The notes under the pieces: model-generated
What the model was told of the DNA's origin: nothing
The model's database searches: none
Seen by the model: only the letters and a program-made list of their open reading frames with translations
Position numbers and translations under genes: made by a program
Shown here: in pieces, positions 1 through 6,964 of the stretch
How positions within the stretch are numbered: the first letter of the stretch is position 1
Layout: each line of letters opens with the position of its first letter
NCBI GenBank assembly: GCA_002323795.1
Contig: DCPZ01000026.1
Span: forward strand, 4,925-19,319
Source: Flavobacteriales bacterium UBA1531
GTDB lineage: Bacteria > Bacteroidota > Bacteroidia > Flavobacteriales_D > Sanyastnellaceae
Length of the DNA stretch: 14,395 bases
Reading direction: 5' to 3'

Positions 1-24
1 CATTGGCATGAGCATTGGCATGAG
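1..24 (+). repeat. Perfect 12-bp tandem duplication in the signal-peptide/lipobox region
   Basis: CATTGGCATGAG occurs twice head to tail (1-12 and 13-24). In the DUF4249 frame this encodes two copies of an Ile-Gly-Met-Ser unit immediately before the presumed lipidated Ser-Cys. Because the window begins at base 1 of the first copy, more copies could lie upstream. Confidence 0.85.
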
Positions 25-874
25 CTCGTGCAATTGGTTCAACCCTTACGACACTCCAAAAACGAACGATAGCATTCAGGCTGTATCCTATTTCTTGCCG
101 CTAGACAATGATTCATCGGTATGTTTTATTTCAAAATCCCAAAGCCATCATAGCCAGAATGAAATGCTTTCTCAAGACCTCTGCATCGAGGTCAGTGGCA
201 ATGGTGATTTCGCTCCCATTATCTCATGCTCTCAAGTGACTTCAGACACTGCATCAGTCTGGGTTCATACCTCTGAATTAGAAGAATCAGAGCCCGGAGA
301 CTCCATCCACGTGCTCATCGAATCCTCCGAGTTCAAAGCAATAATGGGCTCAGCTGTTGTTCCCCAACGACCCATTGTAGCTGGCTACGACCTATCCCCT
401 CGAACATGGATTAGTGGTGACAAGATATTTGATGAACTCAAAGTTCATTTCAACGATCCATCCCCAAACTCCGATCAGTATATGCTCCAATTGATTCGAT
501 CGATTGATACGATTGGAGCACCACCCCCAAGGTTGATCAACATCAAAACAGAAGATCCCAATTTGCAGGTTCGCAAATTCGGTCGAGCCGCATTGGACAA
601 CGCGCTTCTATTCAATGACGCGCACTGGACGGATGACCCGTACAGCGCTGAGTTTCGAACTAGAAATAACATTGAAGAGGGAGTCCCATACCACTACACA
701 CTGCTTGTACACGGAATTTCAAACGAAATGGCACGCTTCTTTAACGACTTAGAGAATGGTGACTTCTACGGCACGTTTACAAGCGGTTCTGAGAATTTTG
801 TGCGATCCAACCTCTCAGGTGCCGAAGGATGTTTCGGTGTTATGCGAACGGAAACAATTTTAATTTTTCCATAA
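2..874 (+). CDS. DUF4249-family lipoprotein, 5'-truncated by window edge
   Basis: The reading frame is open to the left edge, so the first in-frame ATG (position 8) is probably not the start. Residues 5-8 counted from that ATG read MSSC, which fits a lipobox with Cys8 (codon 29-31) as the lipidated cysteine; the rest of the signal peptide would lie outside the window. The mature part fits the Bacteroidota DUF4249 family: a beta-rich N-terminal half (VWVHTSELEE, DSIHVLIES, then 'AVVPQRPIV'), the middle 'VHFNDPSPNSDQYMLQLIR', a 'FNDAHW' segment, 'YHYTLLVHGISNEMARFF', and the C-terminal 'F..S.NLSGAEGCFGVMR', equivalent to the family's usual ending in which the protein re-enters an asparagine- and glycine-rich strand before a final FG motif. 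DUF4249 proteins are outer-membrane or periplasmic lipoproteins often encoded beside TonB-dependent receptors; any such partner would be upstream of this window. Function is otherwise unknown. Family assignment is from recalled family layout, not a search. Confidence 0.72.
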   Translation: MGMSIGMSSCNWFNPYDTPKTNDSIQAVSYFLPLDNDSSVCFISKSQSHHSQNEMLSQDLCIEVSGNGDFAPIISCSQVTSDTASVWVHTSELEESEPGDSIHVLIESSEFKAIMGSAVVPQRPIVAGYDLSPRTWISGDKIFDELKVHFNDPSPNSDQYMLQLIRSIDTIGAPPPRLINIKTEDPNLQVRKFGRAALDNALLFNDAHWTDDPYSAEFRTRNNIEEGVPYHYTLLVHGISNEMARFFNDLENGDFYGTFTSGSENFVRSNLSGAEGCFGVMRTETILIFP

Positions 875-1171
875 GTTTTCGGGTGCAAACCCACTCCCGG
901 AGCTTTGTTTTCACTTCATTCTCGATTGGTCACTCACCAAGAAAACCGTTGAATCGTTGAAATCACAGGAAGTACAGACTTCCCTAATGACTTCCATTTT
1001 CTGACTTTCTCCTGAAAGAACTCAATCCTTGCAAAGTCAGCTGCACCCATAATGACTGTCAATTTCGCTTATGTTTGGTTTTTAACCGCGTCAGACCTTG
1101 CGCGGAGCAACGACAAAATCACAGGCAACGATACGAAGAGCAGGCAATGCAAAGGCACTGCTTCCGAGGGC
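875..1171. other. Non-coding spacer between DUF4249 gene and tRNA terminator
   Basis: About 300 bases without a convincing gene on either strand. The only structure I see is a short stem, GGAAGT-ACAG-ACTTCC at 968-983, with a third copy of ACTTCC at 990-995, and a small GGGT-GCAA-ACCC stem just after the DUF4249 stop (near 881-896). Neither is followed by a T-run, so I do not call a terminator for the DUF4249 gene. Confidence 0.5.
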
Positions 1172-1213
1172 ATTAAAACCAAAAAGAGCAACCATTTCTG
1201 ATTGCTCTTCTTT
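1172..1213 (-). terminator. Rho-independent terminator of the tRNA-fMet gene
   Basis: The arms AAGAGCAA (1184-1191) and TTGCTCTT (1202-1209) form a perfect 8-bp stem with a 10-nt loop. Read on the minus strand, the stem is followed by TTTTTGGTTTT, a typical terminator tail. It lies about 15 bases past the 3' end of the tRNA on the same strand. Confidence 0.8.
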
Positions 1214-1223
1214 TGTTTCTTAG

Positions 1224-1296
<73 letters not shown>

Positions 1297-1328
1297 ATAT
1301 CCACCCGATGGTAATGCCAACGGGACGT

Positions 1329-1359
1329 CAAAGATACGCTTAACTTTCATTTCACCAAA
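1329..1359 (-). promoter_or_regulatory. Bacteroidota-type promoter for tRNA-fMet
   Basis: Reading the minus strand, TTTG (1359-1356) is followed after exactly 19 bases by TATCTTTG (1336-1329), a full match to the Bacteroidota primary-sigma pattern TTTG-N19-TAnnTTTG. Transcription would start near 1322, giving a leader of about 25 nt before the mature tRNA 5' end at 1296. Confidence 0.8.
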
Positions 1360-1407
1360 TCAAATCATGAAATCAAAATTCATGGAAGTAGCTTTCACTG
1401 CGGGCCG

Positions 1408-1415
1408 TACCTTTG
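1408..1415 (+). promoter_or_regulatory. -7 promoter element for era-ispE
   Basis: TACCTTTG fully matches the Bacteroidota -7 consensus TAnnTTTG. I do not see a good -33 TTTG at the usual distance. A start near 1422 would leave a leader of 17 nt to the GTG at 1439 or 26 nt to the ATG at 1448. With the tRNA promoter it forms a divergent promoter region. Confidence 0.6.
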
Positions 1416-1438
1416 CCCTCTGACTACCAGTCTGCAAC

Positions 1439-2353
1439 GTGAGCAACATGGCACCGAATCCAGAAGAAACAACTCCGCATCGTGCGGGTTTCGTCAATAT
1501 TATTGGCTCTCCCAATGTTGGGAAAAGTACGCTAATGAACCGTCTAGTGGGCGAGCGTTTGAGCATCATTAATAAAAAAGCCCAGACAACGCGTCACCGC
1601 ATCATGGGCATTGTGAACGAGCCTGAGTGGCAAATCGTTTATAGCGACACGCCAGGCGTGCTAGACCCTGCTTACAAGCTTCAGGAAGGAATGATGAAGT
1701 TTGTGCGCACTGCACTGCAAGATGCCGACCTCATCCTGATGGTCACGGATACCGAGGAGAACGATCTGGCCCATCCGGAGACTTTTGCCAAGATTGCAGA
1801 CATGGAAGTCCCTGTGTTCATCCTCATCAACAAAGTAGACTTGGCAGATCAAGCCACTGTTGCAGATCGCCTGGCGTATTGGCAGCAGAAAATTCCCCGA
1901 GCAGTGGTTGCGCCCATCAGTGCATTGCACGGTTTCAATGTGGACCAAATCTTAGAGCGCGTAGTAGAATACCTTCCTGAGTCCCCGCCCTATTTCTCCA
2001 AAGATGAATTGACCAACAAACCCATGCGGTTTTTCATCTCTGAAATTATCCGAGAAAAAATCCTCACCCACTTCAAGCAAGAAATCCCATACTCCTGTGA
2101 AGTCGTCGTTGAATCCTATTTGGAAGAAGACGCTATGGTCAAGATCAGGGCTGAAATACGAGTAGCGCGCGAAAGCCAAAAACAAATCGTCATTGGCAGC
2201 GCTGGGAGCATGATCAAACGTGTGGGCATTGACGCTAGAAAGGACATCGAAAAATTCATTGGCTCACGTGTTTTTCTAGATCTCTACGTGCGAGTGGACA
2301 AAGACTGGCGCAACGACGAACACAAGTTAAAAAGACTCGGCTACTTAGATTGA
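1439..2353 (+). CDS. era: GTPase Era, 16S rRNA/30S assembly factor
   Basis: Era binds the 3' end of 16S rRNA and acts as a GTP-dependent checkpoint in 30S subunit maturation. All GTPase motifs are present: G1 GSPNVGKST (residues 23-31), G2 threonines in QTTRHR (50-54), G3 DTPG (70-73), G4 NKVD (131-134), G5 SAL (161-163). The C-terminal KH domain carries the RNA-binding loop GSAGSMIK (253-260) and ends in the Era-typical 'VFLDLYVRVDKDWR' segment. The length (304 aa, or 301) is normal for the family. The longest frame starts at a GTG (1439); an ATG at 1448 (residue 4) is an equally good or better start, and no Shine-Dalgarno site decides between them. ispE follows after 16 bases on the same strand, so the two are probably co-transcribed from the promoter at about 1408. 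Confidence 0.97.
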   Translation: MSNMAPNPEETTPHRAGFVNIIGSPNVGKSTLMNRLVGERLSIINKKAQTTRHRIMGIVNEPEWQIVYSDTPGVLDPAYKLQEGMMKFVRTALQDADLILMVTDTEENDLAHPETFAKIADMEVPVFILINKVDLADQATVADRLAYWQQKIPRAVVAPISALHGFNVDQILERVVEYLPESPPYFSKDELTNKPMRFFISEIIREKILTHFKQEIPYSCEVVVESYLEEDAMVKIRAEIRVARESQKQIVIGSAGSMIKRVGIDARKDIEKFIGSRVFLDLYVRVDKDWRNDEHKLKRLGYLD

Positions 2354-2369
2354 ACCCACAATACTCGCT

Positions 2370-3221
2370 ATGATCGGATTCTCAAATGCCAAGATCAACA
2401 TCGGTTTGTTTGTCATGAACAAGCGACCCGATGGATTTCACGCACTTGAGAGTGTTTTCTGGCCCATCGCATGGGCCGACGCGCTGGAATTGCATCGTAC
2501 AGACGCACCCGGTCTGGAATTGAAGGTTACCGGGCTCGAGATCCCAGGAACCAATGAGGACAATCTCATTTGCAAAGCCTATGATTTAATGGCATCCAAA
2601 TACGCCATTGGCGGAGTGAAAGCGCACTTGCACAAGACCATTCCCATGGGAGCCGGATTGGGCGGCGGCAGTTCAAATGCGACGTGCATGATTCGGCTGC
2701 TCGATCGCCTCTTTGATCTGAAAATTGCGGATAAAGTTGCCCTAGAATTGACTGCTGAACTTGGTTCAGATTGTCCATTTTTTTGGAATGCAACGCCTGC
2801 ACTTGTCACCGGCCGTGGAGAAAAAATGATTCCCCCTCCAGGCTTTCAAGCATCCGAATGGAAGAATCTCCATGTGACTGTAATCCACCCTGGTGTGCAC
2901 GTGTCCACCGCAGAAGCTTTTGCAAGCTGCAACCCCACACCACGGATTTTGGAATGGAACCAGCTAAGCGGAGGAACCATTCAAAACTGGGAAAAATGGC
3001 TTCAAAATGATTTCGAAAATGGTGTGAGCACGCTTCATCCAGAAGTCAAAATGGCACACAATCATCTCCAAAATTATGGAGCCGATTACGTGCAAATGAC
3101 AGGCACAGGATCAGCCGTTTTTGGCGTGTTTCAGAATGAAGAAAAAGCCGCCCAAGCATCTCAATCAGCCCTTGAAAAGAATTGGGTTTCGCGAGCATGC
3201 GCGATGAATGCCTGCCTCTGA
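2370..3221 (+). CDS. ispE: 4-diphosphocytidyl-2-C-methyl-D-erythritol kinase
   Basis: IspE phosphorylates the 2-hydroxyl of CDP-methylerythritol with ATP, the fourth enzymatic step of the MEP pathway to IPP/DMAPP, in the cytoplasm. The protein has the GHMP-kinase layout. The N-terminal AKIN motif carries the catalytic lysine (Lys8), followed by 'KRPDGFHALES'; the ATP-binding glycine loop PMGAGLGGGSSNA is at 92-104; GSDCPFF carries the catalytic Asp134; and the C-terminal GHMP motif TGTGSAVFGVF is near 245-256. At 283 aa the length is normal. Its presence implies isoprenoid synthesis by MEP rather than mevalonate. The start ATG at 2370 places it 16 bases after era. Its 3' end lies 13 bases from the convergent lptF/G-type gene, with no obvious terminator between them. 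Confidence 0.97.
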   Translation: MIGFSNAKINIGLFVMNKRPDGFHALESVFWPIAWADALELHRTDAPGLELKVTGLEIPGTNEDNLICKAYDLMASKYAIGGVKAHLHKTIPMGAGLGGGSSNATCMIRLLDRLFDLKIADKVALELTAELGSDCPFFWNATPALVTGRGEKMIPPPGFQASEWKNLHVTVIHPGVHVSTAEAFASCNPTPRILEWNQLSGGTIQNWEKWLQNDFENGVSTLHPEVKMAHNHLQNYGADYVQMTGTGSAVFGVFQNEEKAAQASQSALEKNWVSRACAMNACL

Positions 3222-3234
3222 TTCCAGCACCGAA

Positions 3235-4359
3235 TCATTTCGGAGCTTTCCAGCATATCGCTGCGCCAAGCAAAACAAAAATCAAATTGGGGAGCCAAGC
3301 CGCAAGGATGAGCCAGTTATCCCGAGAGATAAGCGAGTCTGGTGACAGAGATACCGCTGCGGCATAAACCGTGATGAGCTTGGCTAAGAAGACAAATAAA
3401 AATCCGGTAATCACCGCCAAGAAAAGGTGATATCCCATTCCACCGCGAAGTTTCCGAGCTGCAATGCCAACCCCGATGATCATGAGCACGTAAATCGAAA
3501 ACGGATTGGCTGTACGCCCAAATTGCTCCAGTTTTAGCGTGGACACGGGAGCACCACGTTGTTGCTCATTGCTAATGTGCTTCCGCAATTCAGGAGTGGT
3601 CATTGCCGAGGTCATAACAGAGCGTTGACCAAAATCACTGATGTTCATATTGAGCGACGTATCGATCCGGGTGAGGTAGCGCAAGTGCTCCGTACCGTCC
3701 GCATCAAAATTTCGAATGCGCGCGTTGATCAAACGCCACACACTGTCCTCTTCCAACCAGGTCGCCTTAGCTGCCAAAATTCGTTGCTCCAACACATTGT
3801 CATCTCCCCATCGCTCCAATTGAAACCGATAACCGGTGTTGCGATCAACCGTGATGGACCGAAAATATGCGACCGTGCCGGGGGCAATTTCTCGGTACAT
3901 GTGCTGGTCCGAAATGTGAAAATTCACATGAACAAATTCCACTTCAAAATCCACCTTGCGTTCATTGGCTTTGGGCAAAATAAAATGCGAGATGAGCAGA
4001 GATAGAACCACAAGAACCGTCGAAGCAATGAAGTAAGGTCGCATCAAACGCGTAAAACTCATGCCCGAACTGAGCAAGGCTATGATTTCAGTTTGCTGCG
4101 CCAAACGGCTCGTAAACCAGATAATCGTCAGAAAGACGATGAAACCACTCAATAAGTTTCCGAAGTGAAAGCAAAAACTCAAGTAATACATAAGCGTCCC
4201 TCCCAACGGAGCATCGTTGGTCAGCAGCCTTCCTATGTTCTCCATCAAATCAAATACCACTGCAATCACGCAGAAAATACCCACCATGAAGAAAAATGTG
4301 GTGAGGAATTTTCGGATGATGTACCGATCGATGCGTTTGAGCGACAGCTTTGACCTCAT
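3235..4359 (-). CDS. LptF/LptG-family permease (YjgP/YjgQ), LPS export
   Basis: This is an inner-membrane component of the Lpt machine, which pairs with the LptB ATPase to extract LPS and pass it to LptC/LptA. The 374-aa protein shows the six-segment family architecture. Three N-terminal membrane helices lie roughly at residues 17-39, 57-82 and 108-128, with the conserved start 'RIDRYIIRKFLTTFFF' and the cytoplasmic coupling segment 'QQTEIIALLSSGMSFTRLMRPY' (88-109). A periplasmic beta-jellyroll-like part spans about 130-270, and three C-terminal helices follow near 286-305, 312-338 and 346-370. I cannot say from sequence alone whether it is the LptF or the LptG copy. It starts 4 bases after the tgt stop, so the two form an operon; tgt next to an Lpt permease is common in Bacteroidota. 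It converges on ispE. Confidence 0.93.
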   Translation of the reverse strand: MRSKLSLKRIDRYIIRKFLTTFFFMVGIFCVIAVVFDLMENIGRLLTNDAPLGGTLMYYLSFCFHFGNLLSGFIVFLTIIWFTSRLAQQTEIIALLSSGMSFTRLMRPYFIASTVLVVLSLLISHFILPKANERKVDFEVEFVHVNFHISDQHMYREIAPGTVAYFRSITVDRNTGYRFQLERWGDDNVLEQRILAAKATWLEEDSVWRLINARIRNFDADGTEHLRYLTRIDTSLNMNISDFGQRSVMTSAMTTPELRKHISNEQQRGAPVSTLKLEQFGRTANPFSIYVLMIIGVGIAARKLRGGMGYHLFLAVITGFLFVFLAKLITVYAAAVSLSPDSLISRDNWLILAAWLPNLIFVLLGAAICWKAPK

Positions 4360-4363
4360 TCGA

Positions 4364-5503
4364 TTACAAGCGTTGATTCAAATGGGGTACAACAGAATCT
4401 TTCCATGCCATAAAATCACCCGCAATGATGTGCTCGCGGGCCTGGCGAGTCAAATCGAGGTAGAACGCCAAATTATGCACACTGCAGATATACAGAGCAA
4501 GGTATTCATTGGCTTTGATCAAGTGCCGAACGTAAGCGCGGCTATAAAACAAATCCACAGGAGAAGTCCCATCGGGATCCAGTGGAGAGTGATCGTTCGC
4601 CCATTTCTCGTTTTTCATATTCAGCGTACCCTTCCAAGTGAAAAGCAGCCCGTGTCGCGCGTTGCGCGTGGGCATGACACAATCAAACATGTCCACCCCT
4701 AACGCCATGTTTTCCAAAAGATTTTCTGGAGTACCAACTCCCATGAGATAACGCGGTCTGTCTTCAGGCAAAATACCACAAACCAATTCGGTCATGGCGT
4801 ACATGTCTTCGTGCGGTTCGCCCACGCTCAAACCACCTATGGCATTGCCTACCGCGCCGCGCTCTGCAATCGCATGGGCCGATGCGGTCCGCAGATCTTT
4901 GAACGTCGATCCTTGAACAATGGGGAAAAGGGCTTGGTCGTGGCCATACAAAGGGCCGTTCGAAGCAAGGTGCCTGATGCATCGGTCCAACCAACGGTGT
5001 GTGCGTTCCATCGATTCCCGGGCGTACTGATGATCACTCGGATAAGGAGGACATTCATCAAATGCCATGATGATGTCCGCACCTATGCTCCGCTGGATAT
5101 CCATCGACGTCTCAGGACTAAACAAATGCTTGCTTCCGTCAATGTGGCTGCTGAAGGTGACACCTTCCTCTGTGATTTTGCGGCGATCGGAAAGACTGAA
5201 AACTTGATATCCACCACTGTCTGTCAAAATTGGCCCATCCCAGTGCATAAACTTGTGCAATCCACCAGCCGTTTCCAAAACTGATGTGCCCGGACGCAGA
5301 TAAAGGTGATACGTGTTGCCCAAGATGATTTGTGCTCGAATATCCTCCTTCAAATCACGCTGTGGAACCGCTTTGACCGTTCCTGCTGTGCCCACTGGCA
5401 TGAAAATCGGCGTCTCAACCGTTCCATGGTCCGTTTGCACCAAGCCTGCGCGCGCTTTTGATTGAGAATCACTAGCCTCTATTTGAAAAGTCAGTTCAGC
5501 CAT
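4364..5503 (-). CDS. tgt: tRNA-guanine(34) transglycosylase (queuosine), zinc cysteines absent
   Basis: Tgt swaps G34 of tRNAs with GUN anticodons (Asp, Asn, His, Tyr) for preQ1. I chose the ATG at 5503 (379 aa) rather than the TTG at 5524, because the TTG lies inside a consensus -7 box (5522-5529). Numbered from this ATG, the base-exchange residues are present: Asp95 in LTDSGGYQVFS, Asp149 in AFDEC, GGLSVGE at 223-229, and the nucleophile Asp274 in DMFDCVMPTR. The usual zinc site CxCxxC before the SRAY motif is missing: the aligned residues are Gly312, Ser314 and Asp317, although the fourth ligand, His343 in SVHNL, remains. From memory, Bacteroidota Tgt sequences often lack these cysteines, so this is probably a lineage trait and not a dead enzyme. 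It leads a two-gene operon with the downstream Lpt permease. Confidence 0.96.
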   Translation of the reverse strand: MAELTFQIEASDSQSKARAGLVQTDHGTVETPIFMPVGTAGTVKAVPQRDLKEDIRAQIILGNTYHLYLRPGTSVLETAGGLHKFMHWDGPILTDSGGYQVFSLSDRRKITEEGVTFSSHIDGSKHLFSPETSMDIQRSIGADIIMAFDECPPYPSDHQYARESMERTHRWLDRCIRHLASNGPLYGHDQALFPIVQGSTFKDLRTASAHAIAERGAVGNAIGGLSVGEPHEDMYAMTELVCGILPEDRPRYLMGVGTPENLLENMALGVDMFDCVMPTRNARHGLLFTWKGTLNMKNEKWANDHSPLDPDGTSPVDLFYSRAYVRHLIKANEYLALYICSVHNLAFYLDLTRQAREHIIAGDFMAWKDSVVPHLNQRL

Positions 5504-5521
5504 CGATGGAAGTAATTCTTG

Positions 5522-5529
5522 CAAATGTA
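5522..5529 (-). promoter_or_regulatory. -7 promoter element for tgt-lptF/G
   Basis: On the minus strand TACATTTG matches TAnnTTTG exactly. Transcription from about 5515 leaves a leader of about 12 nt before the ATG at 5503 and rules out the upstream TTG as a start. No clear -33 TTTG is visible at the right spacing. The 36-bp gap to the divergent DUF554 gene means the two promoters must overlap. Confidence 0.6.
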
Positions 5530-5539
5530 ACTTCGGAGC

Positions 5540-6232
5540 ATGGTTGGAACCCTCTACAATGCCATTGCAATTGGAATTGGCGCGTCTGCCGGACTTTTGC
5601 TCGGAAAGAAAATCTCAAAGGAGCTACAAATCCAAGTATTCAAAGCTCTCGGACTGTTCACATTGGGACTCGGTTTTAGCATGAGTTTGGAAATGAATCA
5701 GCCTTTCGCTGTATTTCTCGCACTCGTTTTTGGCATTGCCACTGGGCACAAGTTGCAAATTGACCAACACCTTCGAAGGCTGACCGATCAGCTCGGTCAA
5801 GGGGCCGGAAATGGACTCATTCAATCGGTTCTCCTGTTCTGCGCAGGCGCAATGACACTGGTGGGCTGCATGCAAGACGGTCTTCAAGACGACCCTACCA
5901 TTTTATTCATAAAAGGAACCATGGATTTGGTCAGTTCAGCTCTTCTTGCGGCGACCCTTGGAAGGGGCGTGCTATTGGCCGCACCAGCTGTACTAATCCT
6001 TCAAGGAGGTTTGACAGGAGCGTTTCAACTTTGGGGCGCTGCATGGCCTGCGGAATGGATCGCGGACCTCACGGGACTCGGGGGATTATTGCTTCTAGCG
6101 CTCGGTATCGATCTGCTGAAAATTCAGTCCTTTGCCTTACTAAATTTCGTTCCGGCATTTATCCTTCTGCCGCTCTTTCGCCCTGTTGCCATCTGGATAC
6201 AGGTGGAGTTGCCGCTTTTACTCGCCTTTTAA
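5540..6232 (+). CDS. DUF554 family integral membrane protein
   Basis: The 230-aa protein is almost entirely hydrophobic, with about seven predicted membrane segments and a short amphipathic stretch (HKLQIDQHLRRLTDQLG) near residues 75-91. Features that recall the DUF554 (YqgA/YdfK-like) family are the N-terminal 'MVGTLYNAIAIGIGASAGLLLGKK', the signature 'FCAGAMTLVGCMQDGLQDD' near 107-125 followed by 'IKGTMDLVSSALLAATLGRGVLLAAP', and the C-terminal 'TGLGGLLLLALGIDLLKI....NFVPAFILLPL'. The family has no established function; some members have been linked loosely to transport. The gene is divergent from tgt and its stop codon directly touches the start of the lysozyme-like gene (TAA then ATG), so those two are translationally coupled. 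Confidence 0.88.
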   Translation: MVGTLYNAIAIGIGASAGLLLGKKISKELQIQVFKALGLFTLGLGFSMSLEMNQPFAVFLALVFGIATGHKLQIDQHLRRLTDQLGQGAGNGLIQSVLLFCAGAMTLVGCMQDGLQDDPTILFIKGTMDLVSSALLAATLGRGVLLAAPAVLILQGGLTGAFQLWGAAWPAEWIADLTGLGGLLLLALGIDLLKIQSFALLNFVPAFILLPLFRPVAIWIQVELPLLLAF

Positions 6233-6901
6233 ATGCCGACAAAAGACAAAACCCACACGCTTATTCGCTGGACATGGGCGAGTGCTGGATTGGCTGTATT
6301 GCTGCTCTCGGGAATAATCACGAGTGAATTGAACCGTCGCATTGATGGACAATGGAAGCGCCCGGGCGAATGGTGGGGACTTCAGGCAACCGAAAAAAAC
6401 TATGGGGCTGAAGTGCAGAAATGGAGCGAGCATTATGATCTCCCAGTCCCCTACTTGATGGCATTGATTCAATTGGAATCCGGAGGTCGAAAACCTGCTG
6501 GAAAACGATTTGAAGTGCACGTATTCGATCGACTCCAGGATGTTCAGAACGGTAGCCTTGAGCACTATGAAAACATCACACAAGAACATCTTACCGAAGC
6601 CAATGACGACGCACTTCGAAATTTGGCTACTTCTTGGGGGCCCTTTCAATTGATGGGATACAAGTGCATCTTATTGGAACGTCAAATCCGCGACATTCGG
6701 GGACAAGATGCCGTGCAAGCAGGCATTGAATGGATTGACATCACGTACGGCAATGTGCTCCGAAAAGGAAAATACCAAGATGCCTTTCACCTGCACAATA
6801 CGGGTAAGCCCTTTCCAAAGTCAGGACCACCTCTCACCTTCCATCCCGACTATGTTGAAAAGGGCTTGCGCCTTATGGATGCTCACGAAACGCCCAACTA
6901 G
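6233..6901 (+). CDS. Membrane-anchored lysozyme-like / SLT-type muramidase
   Basis: This 222-aa protein has a short basic N-terminus and one hydrophobic segment (residues about 11-30), which acts as a signal anchor or uncleaved signal peptide and places the rest in the periplasm. Residues 70-215 resemble the lysozyme/soluble lytic transglycosylase fold: 'YLMALIQLESGG' with a likely catalytic Glu82, then 'GKRFEVHVFDRL', then 'NLATSWGPFQLMGYKC' (131-145), the segment that in this superfamily lines the active site after the catalytic helix. An HNTGKP segment near 193-198 may be the substrate-binding loop. 'SWGPFQLMGY' recalls N-acetylmuramidase domains more than classical Slt. It would cleave peptidoglycan, but activity is inferred. 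It abuts the DUF554 gene with no spacer, suggesting a cell-envelope unit. Confidence 0.72.
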   Translation: MPTKDKTHTLIRWTWASAGLAVLLLSGIITSELNRRIDGQWKRPGEWWGLQATEKNYGAEVQKWSEHYDLPVPYLMALIQLESGGRKPAGKRFEVHVFDRLQDVQNGSLEHYENITQEHLTEANDDALRNLATSWGPFQLMGYKCILLERQIRDIRGQDAVQAGIEWIDITYGNVLRKGKYQDAFHLHNTGKPFPKSGPPLTFHPDYVEKGLRLMDAHETPN

Positions 6902-6953
6902 GTTCCGTTTCGAATTGGGCTTGAACCTTTCCTTACTTACCTTGAAGCCAACG

Positions 6954-6959
6954 AAGGAG
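6954..6959 (+). promoter_or_regulatory. Strong Shine-Dalgarno site of the WYL regulator gene
   Basis: AAGGAG lies 5 bases before the ATG at 6965 and fixes that start. Such a strong site is unusual here: most other genes in the window lack one, as expected for Bacteroidota. Confidence 0.65.
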
Positions 6960-6964
6960 AACAG

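Noticed and set aside
968..995. GGAAGT-ACAG-ACTTCC stem with a third ACTTCC as a terminator or operator
   Set aside because: Only a 6-bp stem, no T-run, and no gene nearby in a suitable position; not enough to call a function.
3559..4005. 148-aa plus-strand frame inside the Lpt permease
   Set aside because: Antisense shadow of the periplasmic domain; no recognisable features.
4217..4702. 161-aa plus-strand frame across the lptF/G-tgt junction
   Set aside because: Antisense to two well-identified genes, with Lys/His/Ile-rich shadow composition and no motif.
4811..5284. 157-aa plus-strand frame inside tgt
   Set aside because: Lies wholly antisense to a conserved part of tgt; no domain or start signal.
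6218..6649. 143-aa minus-strand frame over the lysozyme-like gene
   Set aside because: Antisense to a better-supported gene with an active-site layout and coupled start.
6938..6945. TACCTTGA as a -7 box for the WYL gene
   Set aside because: Two mismatches to TAnnTTTG at its most conserved end; the Shine-Dalgarno site is convincing but this promoter is not.
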